Of a DNA stretch of 33,733 nucleotides, positions 7,653 to 15,199 are shown piece after piece. The stretch is from JAVKFF01 sp040226215 (GTDB lineage Bacteria > Pseudomonadota > Alphaproteobacteria > DSM-16000 > Inquilinaceae). Numbering within the stretch: position 1 is the first letter of the stretch; each line of letters starts with the position of its first letter. The DNA lies in assembly GCA_040226215.1 (NCBI GenBank), contig JAVKFF010000096.1, positions 1 through 33,733 of the forward strand, read 5' to 3'. The notes below the pieces were generated by a model. That model saw only the letters and a program-made list of their open reading frames with translations, made no database searches and was not told the origin of the DNA. Both the position numbers and the translations under genes were made by a program.

Positions 7653-8672
7653 ATGGCGGAGCCGAAGCACATCAATCTCGCCCTGCAGGGCGGCGGCGCC
7701 CATGGCGCCTTCACCTGGGGCGTGCTCGACCGGCTGATGGAGGAGCCGGACATCGCCATCGAGGCGATTTCCGGCACCTCCGCCGGCGCCATCAACGGTG
7801 CCATGCTGGTCACCGGCTACGAGACGGGCGGACCGGACGGCGCGCGGGCGGCCATGGAGCGCTTCTGGCGCCGGGTGGCCGAGCTCGCCGACCTGAGCCC
7901 GGTGTCGGGCGCCGCCATCACCGACTGGTTCCGCACCCCCTGGATGCTCGACAACGCCTTCGCCTACAAGGCCTTCGAGATGGTCTCGGGCATGTTCTCG
8001 CCCTACCAGTTCAACCCGATGAACGTGAATCCGCTGAAGATGGCGCTGATGGACACGCTCGACGCCGGGTTCCTGAAGACGTGCGCCAAGATCCGGCTGT
8101 TCGCCTGCGCCACCAATGTGCGCACGGGCAAGATCCGCATCTTCGAGGGCGAGGACCTGTCGATCGACGCGCTGCTGGCCTCGGCCTGCCTGCCGCAAGT
8201 CTTCCAGACCGTGGTGATCGACGGCGAGCCCTACTGGGATGGCGGCTTCGTCGGCAATCCGCCGCTGTTCCCGCTGATCTACAACGCCGTCAGCCGCGAC
8301 ATCATGCTGGTCCAGATCAACCCCATCGTGCGCGACGAGATCCCGGTCACTGCCTCGGCGATCGAGAACCGGGTGAACGAGATCTCTTTCAACTCCTCGC
8401 TGATGCGCGAGATGCGGGCCATCGCCTTCGTGAAGAAGCTGATCGCGGAGAACCGGCTCGACACCGGCCGCTACAAGGATCTCCTGATCCACCTCGTGCA
8501 TGCCGAGGATCACATGCGCGGCCTTGGCGTGGCGTCGAAATTCGCCGTCAACTGGGATTTCCTCACCGACATGCGCGATGTCGGCTGGGCCTCCTGCGAG
8601 GTCTGGCTGAAGACCCACAAGGCCGATCTCGGCCAGCGCACGACGGTCGATCTGGAGGGCTATTTCCTGTAA
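7653..8672 (+). CDS. patatin-like phospholipase / serine acyl hydrolase
   Basis: The 339-residue protein carries the full patatin catalytic kit: oxyanion-hole GGGAHG at residues 13-18, nucleophile Ser43 in GTSAG, and the dyad Asp196 in DGG. These enzymes hydrolyse acyl chains from phospholipids or other lipids using a Ser-Asp dyad. No signal peptide or membrane segment is seen, so it is probably cytoplasmic or peripheral on the inner membrane, like RssA-type bacterial patatins. It begins 25 bp after argG with AGCGGGG upstream and may be co-transcribed, then is followed after 43 bp by the cyclase-TM2 gene. The natural lipid substrate cannot be read from sequence. Confidence 0.92.
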   Translation: MAEPKHINLALQGGGAHGAFTWGVLDRLMEEPDIAIEAISGTSAGAINGAMLVTGYETGGPDGARAAMERFWRRVAELADLSPVSGAAITDWFRTPWMLDNAFAYKAFEMVSGMFSPYQFNPMNVNPLKMALMDTLDAGFLKTCAKIRLFACATNVRTGKIRIFEGEDLSIDALLASACLPQVFQTVVIDGEPYWDGGFVGNPPLFPLIYNAVSRDIMLVQINPIVRDEIPVTASAIENRVNEISFNSSLMREMRAIAFVKKLIAENRLDTGRYKDLLIHLVHAEDHMRGLGVASKFAVNWDFLTDMRDVGWASCEVWLKTHKADLGQRTTVDLEGYFL

Positions 8673-8715
8673 GAGCCTGCAAGACCCGCGCGTCCCACTC
8701 GACAGGCCAGATCCC

Positions 8716-9528
8716 ATGCCGGAGCCGTCGCCGAACGCTACGCCGCGCCGCCGCCTGGCGGCGATCCTCTATATGGACGCCGTCGGCTACAGCCGGCAGA
8801 TGGAGGCCGACGAGGCGGCGACGCTGACCGCGCTGGCCGTCTGCCGCGCCCTGGTCGGCGAGGAGGCGGTGCGGCATGGCGGAAGGCTGGTCTCCAGCGG
8901 CGGCGACAGCTTCCTCCTGCAGTTCGACAGCGCGGTCGAGGCGATCGAGGCGGCGCGCCGTCTGCAGGCCCGCTTCGCCCAGCGCAACCGCGAGGCGGCG
9001 GCCGCCGGGCGCCTGGTTTTCCGCATGGGCGTCAATGTCGGCGACGTGGTGGAGCAGGACGGCGACCTCTACGGCGACGGCGTGAACATCGCCGCCCGGC
9101 TGCAGAGCCTGGCGGAGCCGGGCGGCATCCTCACTTCGGCAAACGTCATCGAGCAGGTGGCCGACAAGCTCGACATCGATGTCGACGACATCGGCGAGGT
9201 GACGGTGAAGAACCTCACCCGGCCGGTGCGCGCCTACCGGGTCAACGCCGACGGCGGCAACCGGCGCTGGGGTGGGCAGCGGCGCCGGCCGCCCTGGCGC
9301 CCGCCGGCCGCCAGCGGACCGGACCGGCCGAAGCGCTGGGTCGCGCTGGTGCTCTGCCTGATCCTCGGCATCCTCGGCCTGCACCGCTACTATCTTGGCC
9401 GTCCCGGCAGCGGGCTCCTGATGACCTGCACCATCGGCGGCCTCGGCCTCTGGTGGATCGCCGACATCGTCATGCTGATCGCCGGCGACCTGCGCGACGG
9501 AAGCGGCCGGGTGCCGGACTGGACCTGA
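8716..9528 (+). CDS. class III nucleotidyl cyclase domain fused to a TM2 membrane domain
   Basis: The 270-residue protein has an N-terminal class III cyclase homology domain (about residues 12-178), a basic Pro/Arg-rich linker (180-206) and a C-terminal TM2 domain (207-260) with GLHRYYLG, the central Gly-rich turn and WWIADIVMLI. Metal-binding Asp21 (MDAVGYSR) and Asp64 (GGDSF) are present, as are Asp117 and the transition-state pair Asn124/Arg128 (VNIAARL). The position of the base-selecting lysine, four before Asp64, is Ser60, so ATP specificity or activity may differ; some alphaproteobacterial cyclases vary here. The domain order (catalytic part first, two-helix anchor last) is uncommon. 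It ends base-to-base against the converging nnrU-like gene. Confidence 0.88.
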   Translation: MPEPSPNATPRRRLAAILYMDAVGYSRQMEADEAATLTALAVCRALVGEEAVRHGGRLVSSGGDSFLLQFDSAVEAIEAARRLQARFAQRNREAAAAGRLVFRMGVNVGDVVEQDGDLYGDGVNIAARLQSLAEPGGILTSANVIEQVADKLDIDVDDIGEVTVKNLTRPVRAYRVNADGGNRRWGGQRRRPPWRPPAASGPDRPKRWVALVLCLILGILGLHRYYLGRPGSGLLMTCTIGGLGLWWIADIVMLIAGDLRDGSGRVPDWT

Positions 9529-10221
9529 TCACACCGGATAGGGCGGGACGCCGAACAGCCAGGTGTGCAGATGCAGGAGCGCGCCGTAGGCGACGATGAC
9601 GATGAGGAGGCGCACGAGGCCCAGCTCCTGCACCGCGGCGGCGGCGGATTGCCGGCCGCGGGCAATCGCCAGGAAGGGCACGTTCGAGGTCTGCTGGCGG
9701 AACATCTCGTAGGTGACGCCGAGCTTGCGGTCTTTCTTGGCGTCGATCGCCAGGGTGCCGCCCAGCGCCAGGATGGCCAGGCTGGCGAACAGGTAGAAGC
9801 TGGCGAGGTCGCCATTGGCCAGCAGGTGCGCCAGCGCCCACAGGGCGATACCCCACATCACCGGGTGCCGGGTCACACGCAGGATGCCCCTGGCCTCGTA
9901 TTCCTGCGGCTGGCCGATGGCGGTCGGGTTCGGCTGGGAGTAACCGCAGACGACCAGCAGCAGCGCGATGGGCATGATGACGACCGCCGCGTAGTGGCCG
10001 ATGGGATAGAGCCACCACAGGACCGGGCCGTAGGGCGCCCGGGCATAGGCGATGGTCAGCCAGGCGATGGCGGCGGCGGCGACCAGGCTGTAGAGCCCGA
10101 GAAAGGCGGTCTCGCCGATACGTCCGGCGATCCGGGCGCGCAACGCTGTGCTGGAGAGCCCGAAATGGCTCGCCAGCAGGAAGGCGCCGGCCAGCGCCAC
10201 GTGCCAGGTTTCCCCGATCAT
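9529..10221 (-). CDS. NnrU-family integral membrane protein
   Basis: The 230-residue product has about six hydrophobic helices and the family hallmark TRHPVMWGIALWALAHLLANGD in the middle, with a second conserved-looking loop PIGHYAAVV. NnrU was named from a gene required for nitric-oxide/nitrite metabolism in Rhodobacter, and the family is related to the plant haem-binding carotene isomerase Z-ISO. Histidines in the RHP and GHY motifs could ligate haem, which is inference. The ATG at 10221 is chosen because GGGGG precedes it and the membrane domain begins at once; an upstream in-frame start adds only a basic tail. It lies 78 bp downstream of dctM on the same strand. No denitrification genes are nearby. 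Confidence 0.85.
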   Translation of the reverse strand: MIGETWHVALAGAFLLASHFGLSSTALRARIAGRIGETAFLGLYSLVAAAAIAWLTIAYARAPYGPVLWWLYPIGHYAAVVIMPIALLLVVCGYSQPNPTAIGQPQEYEARGILRVTRHPVMWGIALWALAHLLANGDLASFYLFASLAILALGGTLAIDAKKDRKLGVTYEMFRQQTSNVPFLAIARGRQSAAAAVQELGLVRLLIVIVAYGALLHLHTWLFGVPPYPV

Positions 10222-10249
10222 GCTGTGCCCCCGGTTCTTGGCATTCGGA

Positions 10250-10265
10250 GCAGGTCGCGACCTGC
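10250..10265. promoter_or_regulatory. perfect 16-bp palindrome upstream of the nnrU-like gene
   Basis: GCAGGTCGCGACCTGC is a perfect inverted repeat with no loop, 29-44 nt before the nnrU-like start, in the gap after dctM. A loopless dyad suits a dimeric regulator better than a hairpin. It lacks a T run, so it is unlikely to be a terminator. The binding protein is unknown. Confidence 0.4.
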
Positions 10266-10299
10266 CATGGCGGCTCCCGATCACCCCGTACCCGGGGGC

Positions 10300-11586
10300 T
10301 CAGCGACCATACGCCATGCTCGACGGCAGCCACAAGGCGATCTCCGGAAACACCATCAGCACCGCCAGGCCGCAGATCATGATCGCCACATAGGGCAGCA
10401 CGCCGCGGATGATCGGCCGCATGGAGGCATCGGTGATGCCCTTGATGACGAACAGGTTCATGCCCACCGGCGGCGTGATCAGCGCCAGTTCGAGGTTCAC
10501 CATCAGGAGGATGCCGTACCACACCAGGTCCACATCCAGCACGATGAGCACCGGCAGCACGATCGGCGTGGTGATCAGGATGATCGAGATGGTCTCCAGG
10601 AACATGCCCAGGATGAAAATCACCACCATGACCGCGACCAGGAACTGCCAGTCGGTGACGCCGAGCGCGGTGATCGCCTCGACCAGCTCCGCCGGCAGGC
10701 GCATCAGCGTCACCACGTGGCCGAACAGGGCGGCGGCGGCCAGGATCAGGAACAGGGTCGCGGTGGTCAGCACCGCGTCGCGGGCGGCCTCGTAGATCCG
10801 GCGCGGCGGCAGGTCGCGATAGACGATGGCGGCGATCAGGAAGGCCGCCAGCGCGCCGACGCCGGCCGCCTCGGTCGCGGTGAAGACGCCGAAATACATG
10901 CCGCCCAGCACCAGCGGCGGCAGGGCGAGCGACCAGGCGGCCTTGGCCATGGCCCGGCCCATCTCGGCCAGCCCGGCGCGCGGCAGGGTCTCCGTCCTGG
11001 GGCTGCGCGCGGCCCGGATCATGCAGTAGACGGCGAAGGCGCCGGCCAGCAGCAGCCCCGGGATCAGGCCGGCGACGAACAGCGCGCCGATCGAGGCGTT
11101 GGCGACCACGGCGTAGAGCACCATCGGCCCGGAGGGCGGGATCAGGATGCCCAGCGTGCCGCCGGCCGCGACCGCGCCATAGGCCATCTCCGACGGATAG
11201 CCATAGCGCTTCATCTGCGGGATGGCGCTGGAGCCGATGGTCAGCGCCGTGGCGACGGAGGAGCCGGAGATGGCCGCGAACAGCGTGCACGAGGCGATGG
11301 TCGCCACGCCCAGCCCGCCCGGCCAGTGCCGCACCGCCGTGTGGGCGGCGGCGTAGAGGTCGTCGACCACCTTCGCCTTGATCATGAACTGCGCCATCAG
11401 GGCGAACAGCGGGATCGCGACCAGCAGGTAGTTGTCGAGCTTGGAGTAGACGACCTGCGCCATGCCGCTGACGCCGCCGGTCTCCAGCATGTAGAGGCCG
11501 AGCGAGGTGATGGCGAGGCCGGCGAACAGCGGAATGCCGGACAGCAGGACGATGACCAGCAGGAAGAGGACGAGGAACAGGGTCAT
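10300..11586 (-). CDS. dctM: TRAP transporter large permease (DctM/SiaM type)
   Basis: This 428-residue inner-membrane protein is the ion-coupled translocation subunit of a tripartite ATP-independent periplasmic transporter. It is hydrophobic throughout, with roughly twelve helices, and has the typical N-terminus (MTLFLVLFLLVIVLLSGIPL). Family motifs are seen, such as AAISGSSVATALTIGSSAIP and GILIPPSGPMVLYAV, and near the end NLELALITPPVGMNLFVIKG. Length is normal. It follows dctQ after 9 bp, so the two are made together. It is the last transporter gene of the operon; a weak GC hairpin (10284-10297) without a T run lies just after the stop. Confidence 0.95.
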   Translation of the reverse strand: MTLFLVLFLLVIVLLSGIPLFAGLAITSLGLYMLETGGVSGMAQVVYSKLDNYLLVAIPLFALMAQFMIKAKVVDDLYAAAHTAVRHWPGGLGVATIASCTLFAAISGSSVATALTIGSSAIPQMKRYGYPSEMAYGAVAAGGTLGILIPPSGPMVLYAVVANASIGALFVAGLIPGLLLAGAFAVYCMIRAARSPRTETLPRAGLAEMGRAMAKAAWSLALPPLVLGGMYFGVFTATEAAGVGALAAFLIAAIVYRDLPPRRIYEAARDAVLTTATLFLILAAAALFGHVVTLMRLPAELVEAITALGVTDWQFLVAVMVVIFILGMFLETISIILITTPIVLPVLIVLDVDLVWYGILLMVNLELALITPPVGMNLFVIKGITDASMRPIIRGVLPYVAIMICGLAVLMVFPEIALWLPSSMAYGR

Positions 11587-11595
11587 CGCCGGCCG

Positions 11596-12126
11596 TCAGT
11601 GTCCGCCGCGGCTGGCGGGCCGGGGCCGGTCCGCCACGGCCCGCACGAACCGGTTCAGACCGGTCAGCGCGATCAGGGCGCCGCCGATCGGCATGGCGGC
11701 CTGGGTGTAGACGAGCTCGACGGCGAGATAGCCCTGGCTGCGCAGGTTGATGCGGGCGGAGAAGGCCAGCATGTCGAGACCGGTCTTCAAGAGGACCAGG
11801 CCGACCGCGAACACCGCCGCCATGCCGACGATCTCCACCGCACGGCGGCCGCGCGGGCCGAAGCGCTCGGACACCAGGTCGACCGAGATCAGGTCGCCGC
11901 GGCGGATCGTCTCCGCCGCCCCCAGCATCACGATGTAGACCAGCAGGTAGCCGACCAGCTCGTCCGACCAGGTGACCGGCTGGTTCAGCACGTAGCGCAT
12001 GAACACGCCGTAGCAGACCACGAGGCCGCCGCCGAGCACCATGGCGACGCACAGCGCCAGGGCGGCGCGCGCCACCCAGCCGATCAACCGGTCGATCGCG
12101 TCGAGCATCACGGGGGCAAGGACCAC
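11596..12126 (-). CDS. dctQ: TRAP transporter small permease (DctQ type)
   Basis: The 176-residue product is the four-helix small membrane subunit that pairs with DctM and aids docking of the periplasmic binding protein. Helices lie near residues 18-38, 52-70, 93-112 and 135-156. The family pattern MRYVLNQPVTWSDELVGYL followed by GAAETIRRGDLISVDLV is present. The start is either GTG at 12126 or ATG at 12108 (MLDAIDRL); neither has a strong ribosome site, and I give the longer. It begins 10 bp after dctP and ends 9 bp before dctM, in one operon. Confidence 0.92.
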   Translation of the reverse strand: MVLAPVMLDAIDRLIGWVARAALALCVAMVLGGGLVVCYGVFMRYVLNQPVTWSDELVGYLLVYIVMLGAAETIRRGDLISVDLVSERFGPRGRRAVEIVGMAAVFAVGLVLLKTGLDMLAFSARINLRSQGYLAVELVYTQAAMPIGGALIALTGLNRFVRAVADRPRPASRGGH

Positions 12127-12136
12127 CCGGGTCGGC

Positions 12137-13132
12137 TCAGAGCTGGCTCAGCAGGTCGATGATGCGCTGGCCGCTTTCGCCCGCCTCCTCGAGGAAGGCG
12201 TCGGTCACCGGGCCGACCATCGCCTCGCCCCAGGCTTCGGCCTCCGCTGGCGTCTGCATGTGCAGCGTCATGCCGACATTCTGCAGCTCCTCGGTGGCCG
12301 CCTCGGCCTCCGCCTCGGTCACCGGGATGGACGCAGCCTCGGCCGCCTGCGACGCCTCGGTGACGGCCTGGCGGATGTCCTCGGGCAGGCCGGCCCACCA
12401 TTGCGGGTTCACATACATGTGGAAGTAGACCGAGAAGAAGGGCGCGATGGTGCCGTATTCCTGCACCTCGTAATAGCGCCGACTCCAGGCCGCCGAGACG
12501 TCGGTCAGGCCGGCGTCGATCACGCCGGTCTGCAGCGCCTGGTAGACCTCCGAGCCCGGCATGGCGGCCGTCGCCGCGCCGACCGCGACGAGGCCCGCAT
12601 CGGCGATGCGGTTGAGGCCGCGGATCTTCACGCCCTCGAAATCCTCGACATCGATCAGCGGACTACCGTTCGAGGTGAAGATGGACTGCCTGGTGGTGTA
12701 GAACCAGGCGATGTTGTGCACGCCCACCTCGTCCAGCAGGCTCTCCAGATAGGCCGCCGCCTCGGAGCCGGGGAAGGCCTCGATGCGCTCGAGATCGGTG
12801 AACAGATAGGGGATGACGGTGACGTTCATCGCCGGCACCGAGCCCGCCCACTGGAAGTTCACCGACAAGGCCGCCTCGATCTGCCCGGTGGCCACCGCCT
12901 GGAAGTTGTCGCCGGGGCCGAAGGCCTGGTTGGCGCCGAAGATCTGCACGTCGACCGCCCCGCCGGTGCGCTCCTCGACATCCGCCGCCCAGTCATCGAC
13001 CAGGCCGGCGATATGGTGGGCGGGGGGCAGCTGGTGGCTGACCCTGAGCGTGTAGTCCTGCGCCATGGCGCCGGCGCCGAGAACGGTGCCGGCCAGCAGC
13101 GCGGTCGCGAGGGCGAGGCTGAACGTCTTCAT
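12137..13132 (-). CDS. dctP: TRAP transporter periplasmic substrate-binding protein (DctP type)
   Basis: The 331-residue precursor starts with a clear Sec signal peptide, MKTFSLALATALLAGTVLG, with cleavage likely after AMA. The ATG at 13132 has GGAGGA at ideal spacing, which decides the start. The mature protein has the DctP fold, opening with YTLRVSHQLPPAHH, and the KIRGLNRIAD region supplies an arginine that in this family usually pairs with the carboxylate of the ligand. The C-terminal third is rich in Glu/Ala helix. It captures an organic acid in the periplasm for DctQM. The neighbouring lyase-family enzyme suggests a dicarboxylate or hydroxy-acid; the exact ligand is inference. Confidence 0.95.
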   Translation of the reverse strand: MKTFSLALATALLAGTVLGAGAMAQDYTLRVSHQLPPAHHIAGLVDDWAADVEERTGGAVDVQIFGANQAFGPGDNFQAVATGQIEAALSVNFQWAGSVPAMNVTVIPYLFTDLERIEAFPGSEAAAYLESLLDEVGVHNIAWFYTTRQSIFTSNGSPLIDVEDFEGVKIRGLNRIADAGLVAVGAATAAMPGSEVYQALQTGVIDAGLTDVSAAWSRRYYEVQEYGTIAPFFSVYFHMYVNPQWWAGLPEDIRQAVTEASQAAEAASIPVTEAEAEAATEELQNVGMTLHMQTPAEAEAWGEAMVGPVTDAFLEEAGESGQRIIDLLSQL

Positions 13133-13193
13133 CGTGGGTTCCTCCAGTGTTGTGGTTCTTGTTGCCGTGCGGTCGCTGGGTCCGGTCGCGCGC

Positions 13194-14102
13194 CTATTCC
13201 GCCGCGTCACGCTTGCCCGTCCGGGCGGCGGCGAAGCGGGCCAGGTCCTGCTCGCGCGCGCGCAGGCCCGGCAGGCCGACCAGGTCGTTGAAGGTGTCGA
13301 AGTCGAGCATGTCGGCGCGCGCGCCGTCCGTCGTGCCGGTCTCCAGCAGCGTCGCCATCAACCGGCCGACCGCGTGGGCGATCGTGTAGGTGGTGGCGAC
13401 CGGATGGGTGACCACCGCATAGCCGATCGCGGCAAGCCGATCGGCCGGCAGCACGGGGGTCAGCCCGTTCTCGATGTTGTTGGCCAGGGTCGGCGCCGCG
13501 ATCTCGCGACAGATGCGGATCATCTCCGCCTCGCTGCGCGGCGCCTCGACGAAGACCATGTCGGCCCCGGTCTCGCGGTAGAGCCGGCCGCGGGCGATGG
13601 CGTCGTCGAGACCGTTGACCGCCAGCGCGTCGGTGCGCGCCATGATCACCAGATCGGGATCGCTGCGGGCGTCGAGCGCCGCCTTCAGCTTGGCCACCAT
13701 CTCCTCGGCCGGCACCACCTGCTTGCCGGCCATGTGGCCGCACCGCTTGGGGAAGACCTGGTCCTCGATGAACAGGCCGGCCACGCCCGCCCGCTCGTAG
13801 GCGCGCACGGTGCGGGCGACATTGGTGACGTTGCCGAAGCCGGTGTCGCCGTCGGCGAAGAGCGGGATCGAGATGGCGTCGGCGATGCGGGCGTAGTGCT
13901 CGGCCATCTCGGTCATGCCGAGCTGGGAGGTGTCCGGCTGGCCGAGCAGGCCGGCGGTCGCCGCATAGCCGCCGCAGGTCACCGCCCGGGCACCGGCGCG
14001 CTCGGCGATCCTGGCCGTCAGCGCGTCGGCGATGCCCGGCATGATCAGAATCTCCGGTGCCTCGACGAGCTGGCGGAAACGCGATGTCATGCGCGTGGCC
14101 AT
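13194..14102 (-). CDS. isocitrate lyase / PEP mutase superfamily enzyme
   Basis: The 302-residue TIM-barrel enzyme carries the metal-binding DGDTGFGN (residues 84-91), IEDQVFPKRCGHMAGK with Glu113 and Asp114, and the loop Cys121 of KRCGH. That cysteine loop marks the lyase and oxaloacetate-hydrolase branches, which cleave C-C bonds in 2-methylisocitrate, dimethylmalate or similar hydroxy-diacids, rather than the phosphonate branch. The ATG at 14102 has GAAGAGG just upstream. It is first in a minus-strand operon with dctP-dctQ-dctM, so it likely acts on the acid the transporter brings in. A methylisocitrate lyase acting in propionate breakdown is less likely because prpC and prpD are absent here. 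Confidence 0.85.
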   Translation of the reverse strand: MATRMTSRFRQLVEAPEILIMPGIADALTARIAERAGARAVTCGGYAATAGLLGQPDTSQLGMTEMAEHYARIADAISIPLFADGDTGFGNVTNVARTVRAYERAGVAGLFIEDQVFPKRCGHMAGKQVVPAEEMVAKLKAALDARSDPDLVIMARTDALAVNGLDDAIARGRLYRETGADMVFVEAPRSEAEMIRICREIAAPTLANNIENGLTPVLPADRLAAIGYAVVTHPVATTYTIAHAVGRLMATLLETGTTDGARADMLDFDTFNDLVGLPGLRAREQDLARFAAARTGKRDAAE

Positions 14103-14233
14103 GCGCCTCTTCCCCTTGTGCCGTCCCCGTTGGCGGGGCGCTGACGGATTTCAGGCGAGGATAGGGGCTCGCCTTCGGCGCAGAAAGACGATAAATCCGA
14201 TCGATCCCATCTGTTTTCTAGATCGCAAACAGC
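14103..14233. promoter_or_regulatory. divergent control region between the lyase-TRAP operon and lysR
   Basis: This 131-bp gap must hold both promoters. An AT-richer stretch at about 14188-14232 (ATAAATCCGATCGATCCC, then TGTTTTCTAGATCG) contains small dyads (GATCGATC) compatible with LysR T-N11-A sites. I cannot single out one operator. Confidence 0.4.
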
Positions 14234-15199
14234 ATGCCCTTCGATCTCCGCCGCCTGCGCTACTTCGTCGCCATCGCCGAGGCGGGCAGCCTGTCCCGGG
14301 CCGCCGACCGGCTGTCCGTCGCCCAGTCGGCGCTGTCGCACCACGTGCGCGAGATGGAGGCGGAGATCGGCACCGCGCTGATCCGCCGGCAGCCGCGCGG
14401 CATCGATCTCACCGACGCCGGCGCCCGCCTGGTCGAGCACGCCCGCCTGATCCTCAAGACCGCCGCCAGCGCGCGCGAGGAGCTGCGCTCGATGGGGGCG
14501 GTGCCGTCGGGCGCGGTCGCCATCGGTCTCGCCCACACGGTCTCCTGGGTCGCCGGGGGACGTCTGCTGGTGGCCTTGCGCCGGGCGCTGCCGCGGGTGC
14601 GCCTGCGCCTGACCGAGGGGCTGAGCCCGGACGTCGCCGACCGCCTCGCCCGGGCCGAGCTCGACCTCGTGGTCAGCTACAACGTGCCCGACGCCGCCCT
14701 GTTCGAGACGCTGCCGCTGCTCGAGGAGGAAGTCTGCCTGATCGGACGCGCGGACGTGGTCGGCCCGGCGGAGCGGCCGATCGCCTTCGCCGAGGCAAGC
14801 CGCCTGCCGCTGATGCTGCCGGGTCCGCGATCGGCCATGAGCGGCATGATCGGCGAGCAGGCGCTGCTCAGCCAGCTCGACCTGCGGGTGCCCCTGCAGA
14901 TCGATTCGCTGACCATGATGACGCAGGCGCTGGAAGCGGGGCTCGGCGGCATCTTCGTGTCCCGCGCCACGGTGGTCGACGCACTGGCGGCCGGGCGGCT
15001 GGTCGCCCGACCGATCGTCGAACCGGCGATCAGCCGCCGGCTGATGATCTCCATCGCGCTCGGCGCCACCGCCGATGTCAGCCTGAAGGCCGTGCACGGC
15101 CACGTGGTGGCCGTCCTGCACCGGGCCGTCGCCGACGGGCGCTGGCCGGGCGGCCGCTGGATCGGCGCGCCGCCGCCAACCCTGGACGACACGTCATAG
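14234..15199 (+). CDS. LysR-family transcriptional regulator
   Basis: The 321-residue protein has the LysR winged helix-turn-helix at the N-terminus (LRYFVAIAEAGSLSRAADRL, then VAQSALSHHVREMEAEIG, about residues 8-45). The periplasmic-binding-like effector domain fills the rest (about 90-295). The sequence style, with AQSALSHHVREME and GLAHTVSW, resembles the Nac/CynR subgroup. It diverges from the lyase-TRAP operon across 131 bp, the usual layout for a LysR activator of its neighbour, with the small molecule being the transported acid or its product. Its last 6 bases overlap the end of the converging corA gene. Confidence 0.93.
   Translation: MPFDLRRLRYFVAIAEAGSLSRAADRLSVAQSALSHHVREMEAEIGTALIRRQPRGIDLTDAGARLVEHARLILKTAASAREELRSMGAVPSGAVAIGLAHTVSWVAGGRLLVALRRALPRVRLRLTEGLSPDVADRLARAELDLVVSYNVPDAALFETLPLLEEEVCLIGRADVVGPAERPIAFAEASRLPLMLPGPRSAMSGMIGEQALLSQLDLRVPLQIDSLTMMTQALEAGLGGIFVSRATVVDALAAGRLVARPIVEPAISRRLMISIALGATADVSLKAVHGHVVAVLHRAVADGRWPGGRWIGAPPPTLDDTS

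Noticed and set aside
9565..12162. 865-residue plus-strand open frame opposite nnrU and the TRAP genes
   Set aside because: It is the antisense shadow of three well-supported minus-strand genes, rich in His/Gln/Arg/Asp as expected from GC-rich antisense reading, and has no domain pattern.
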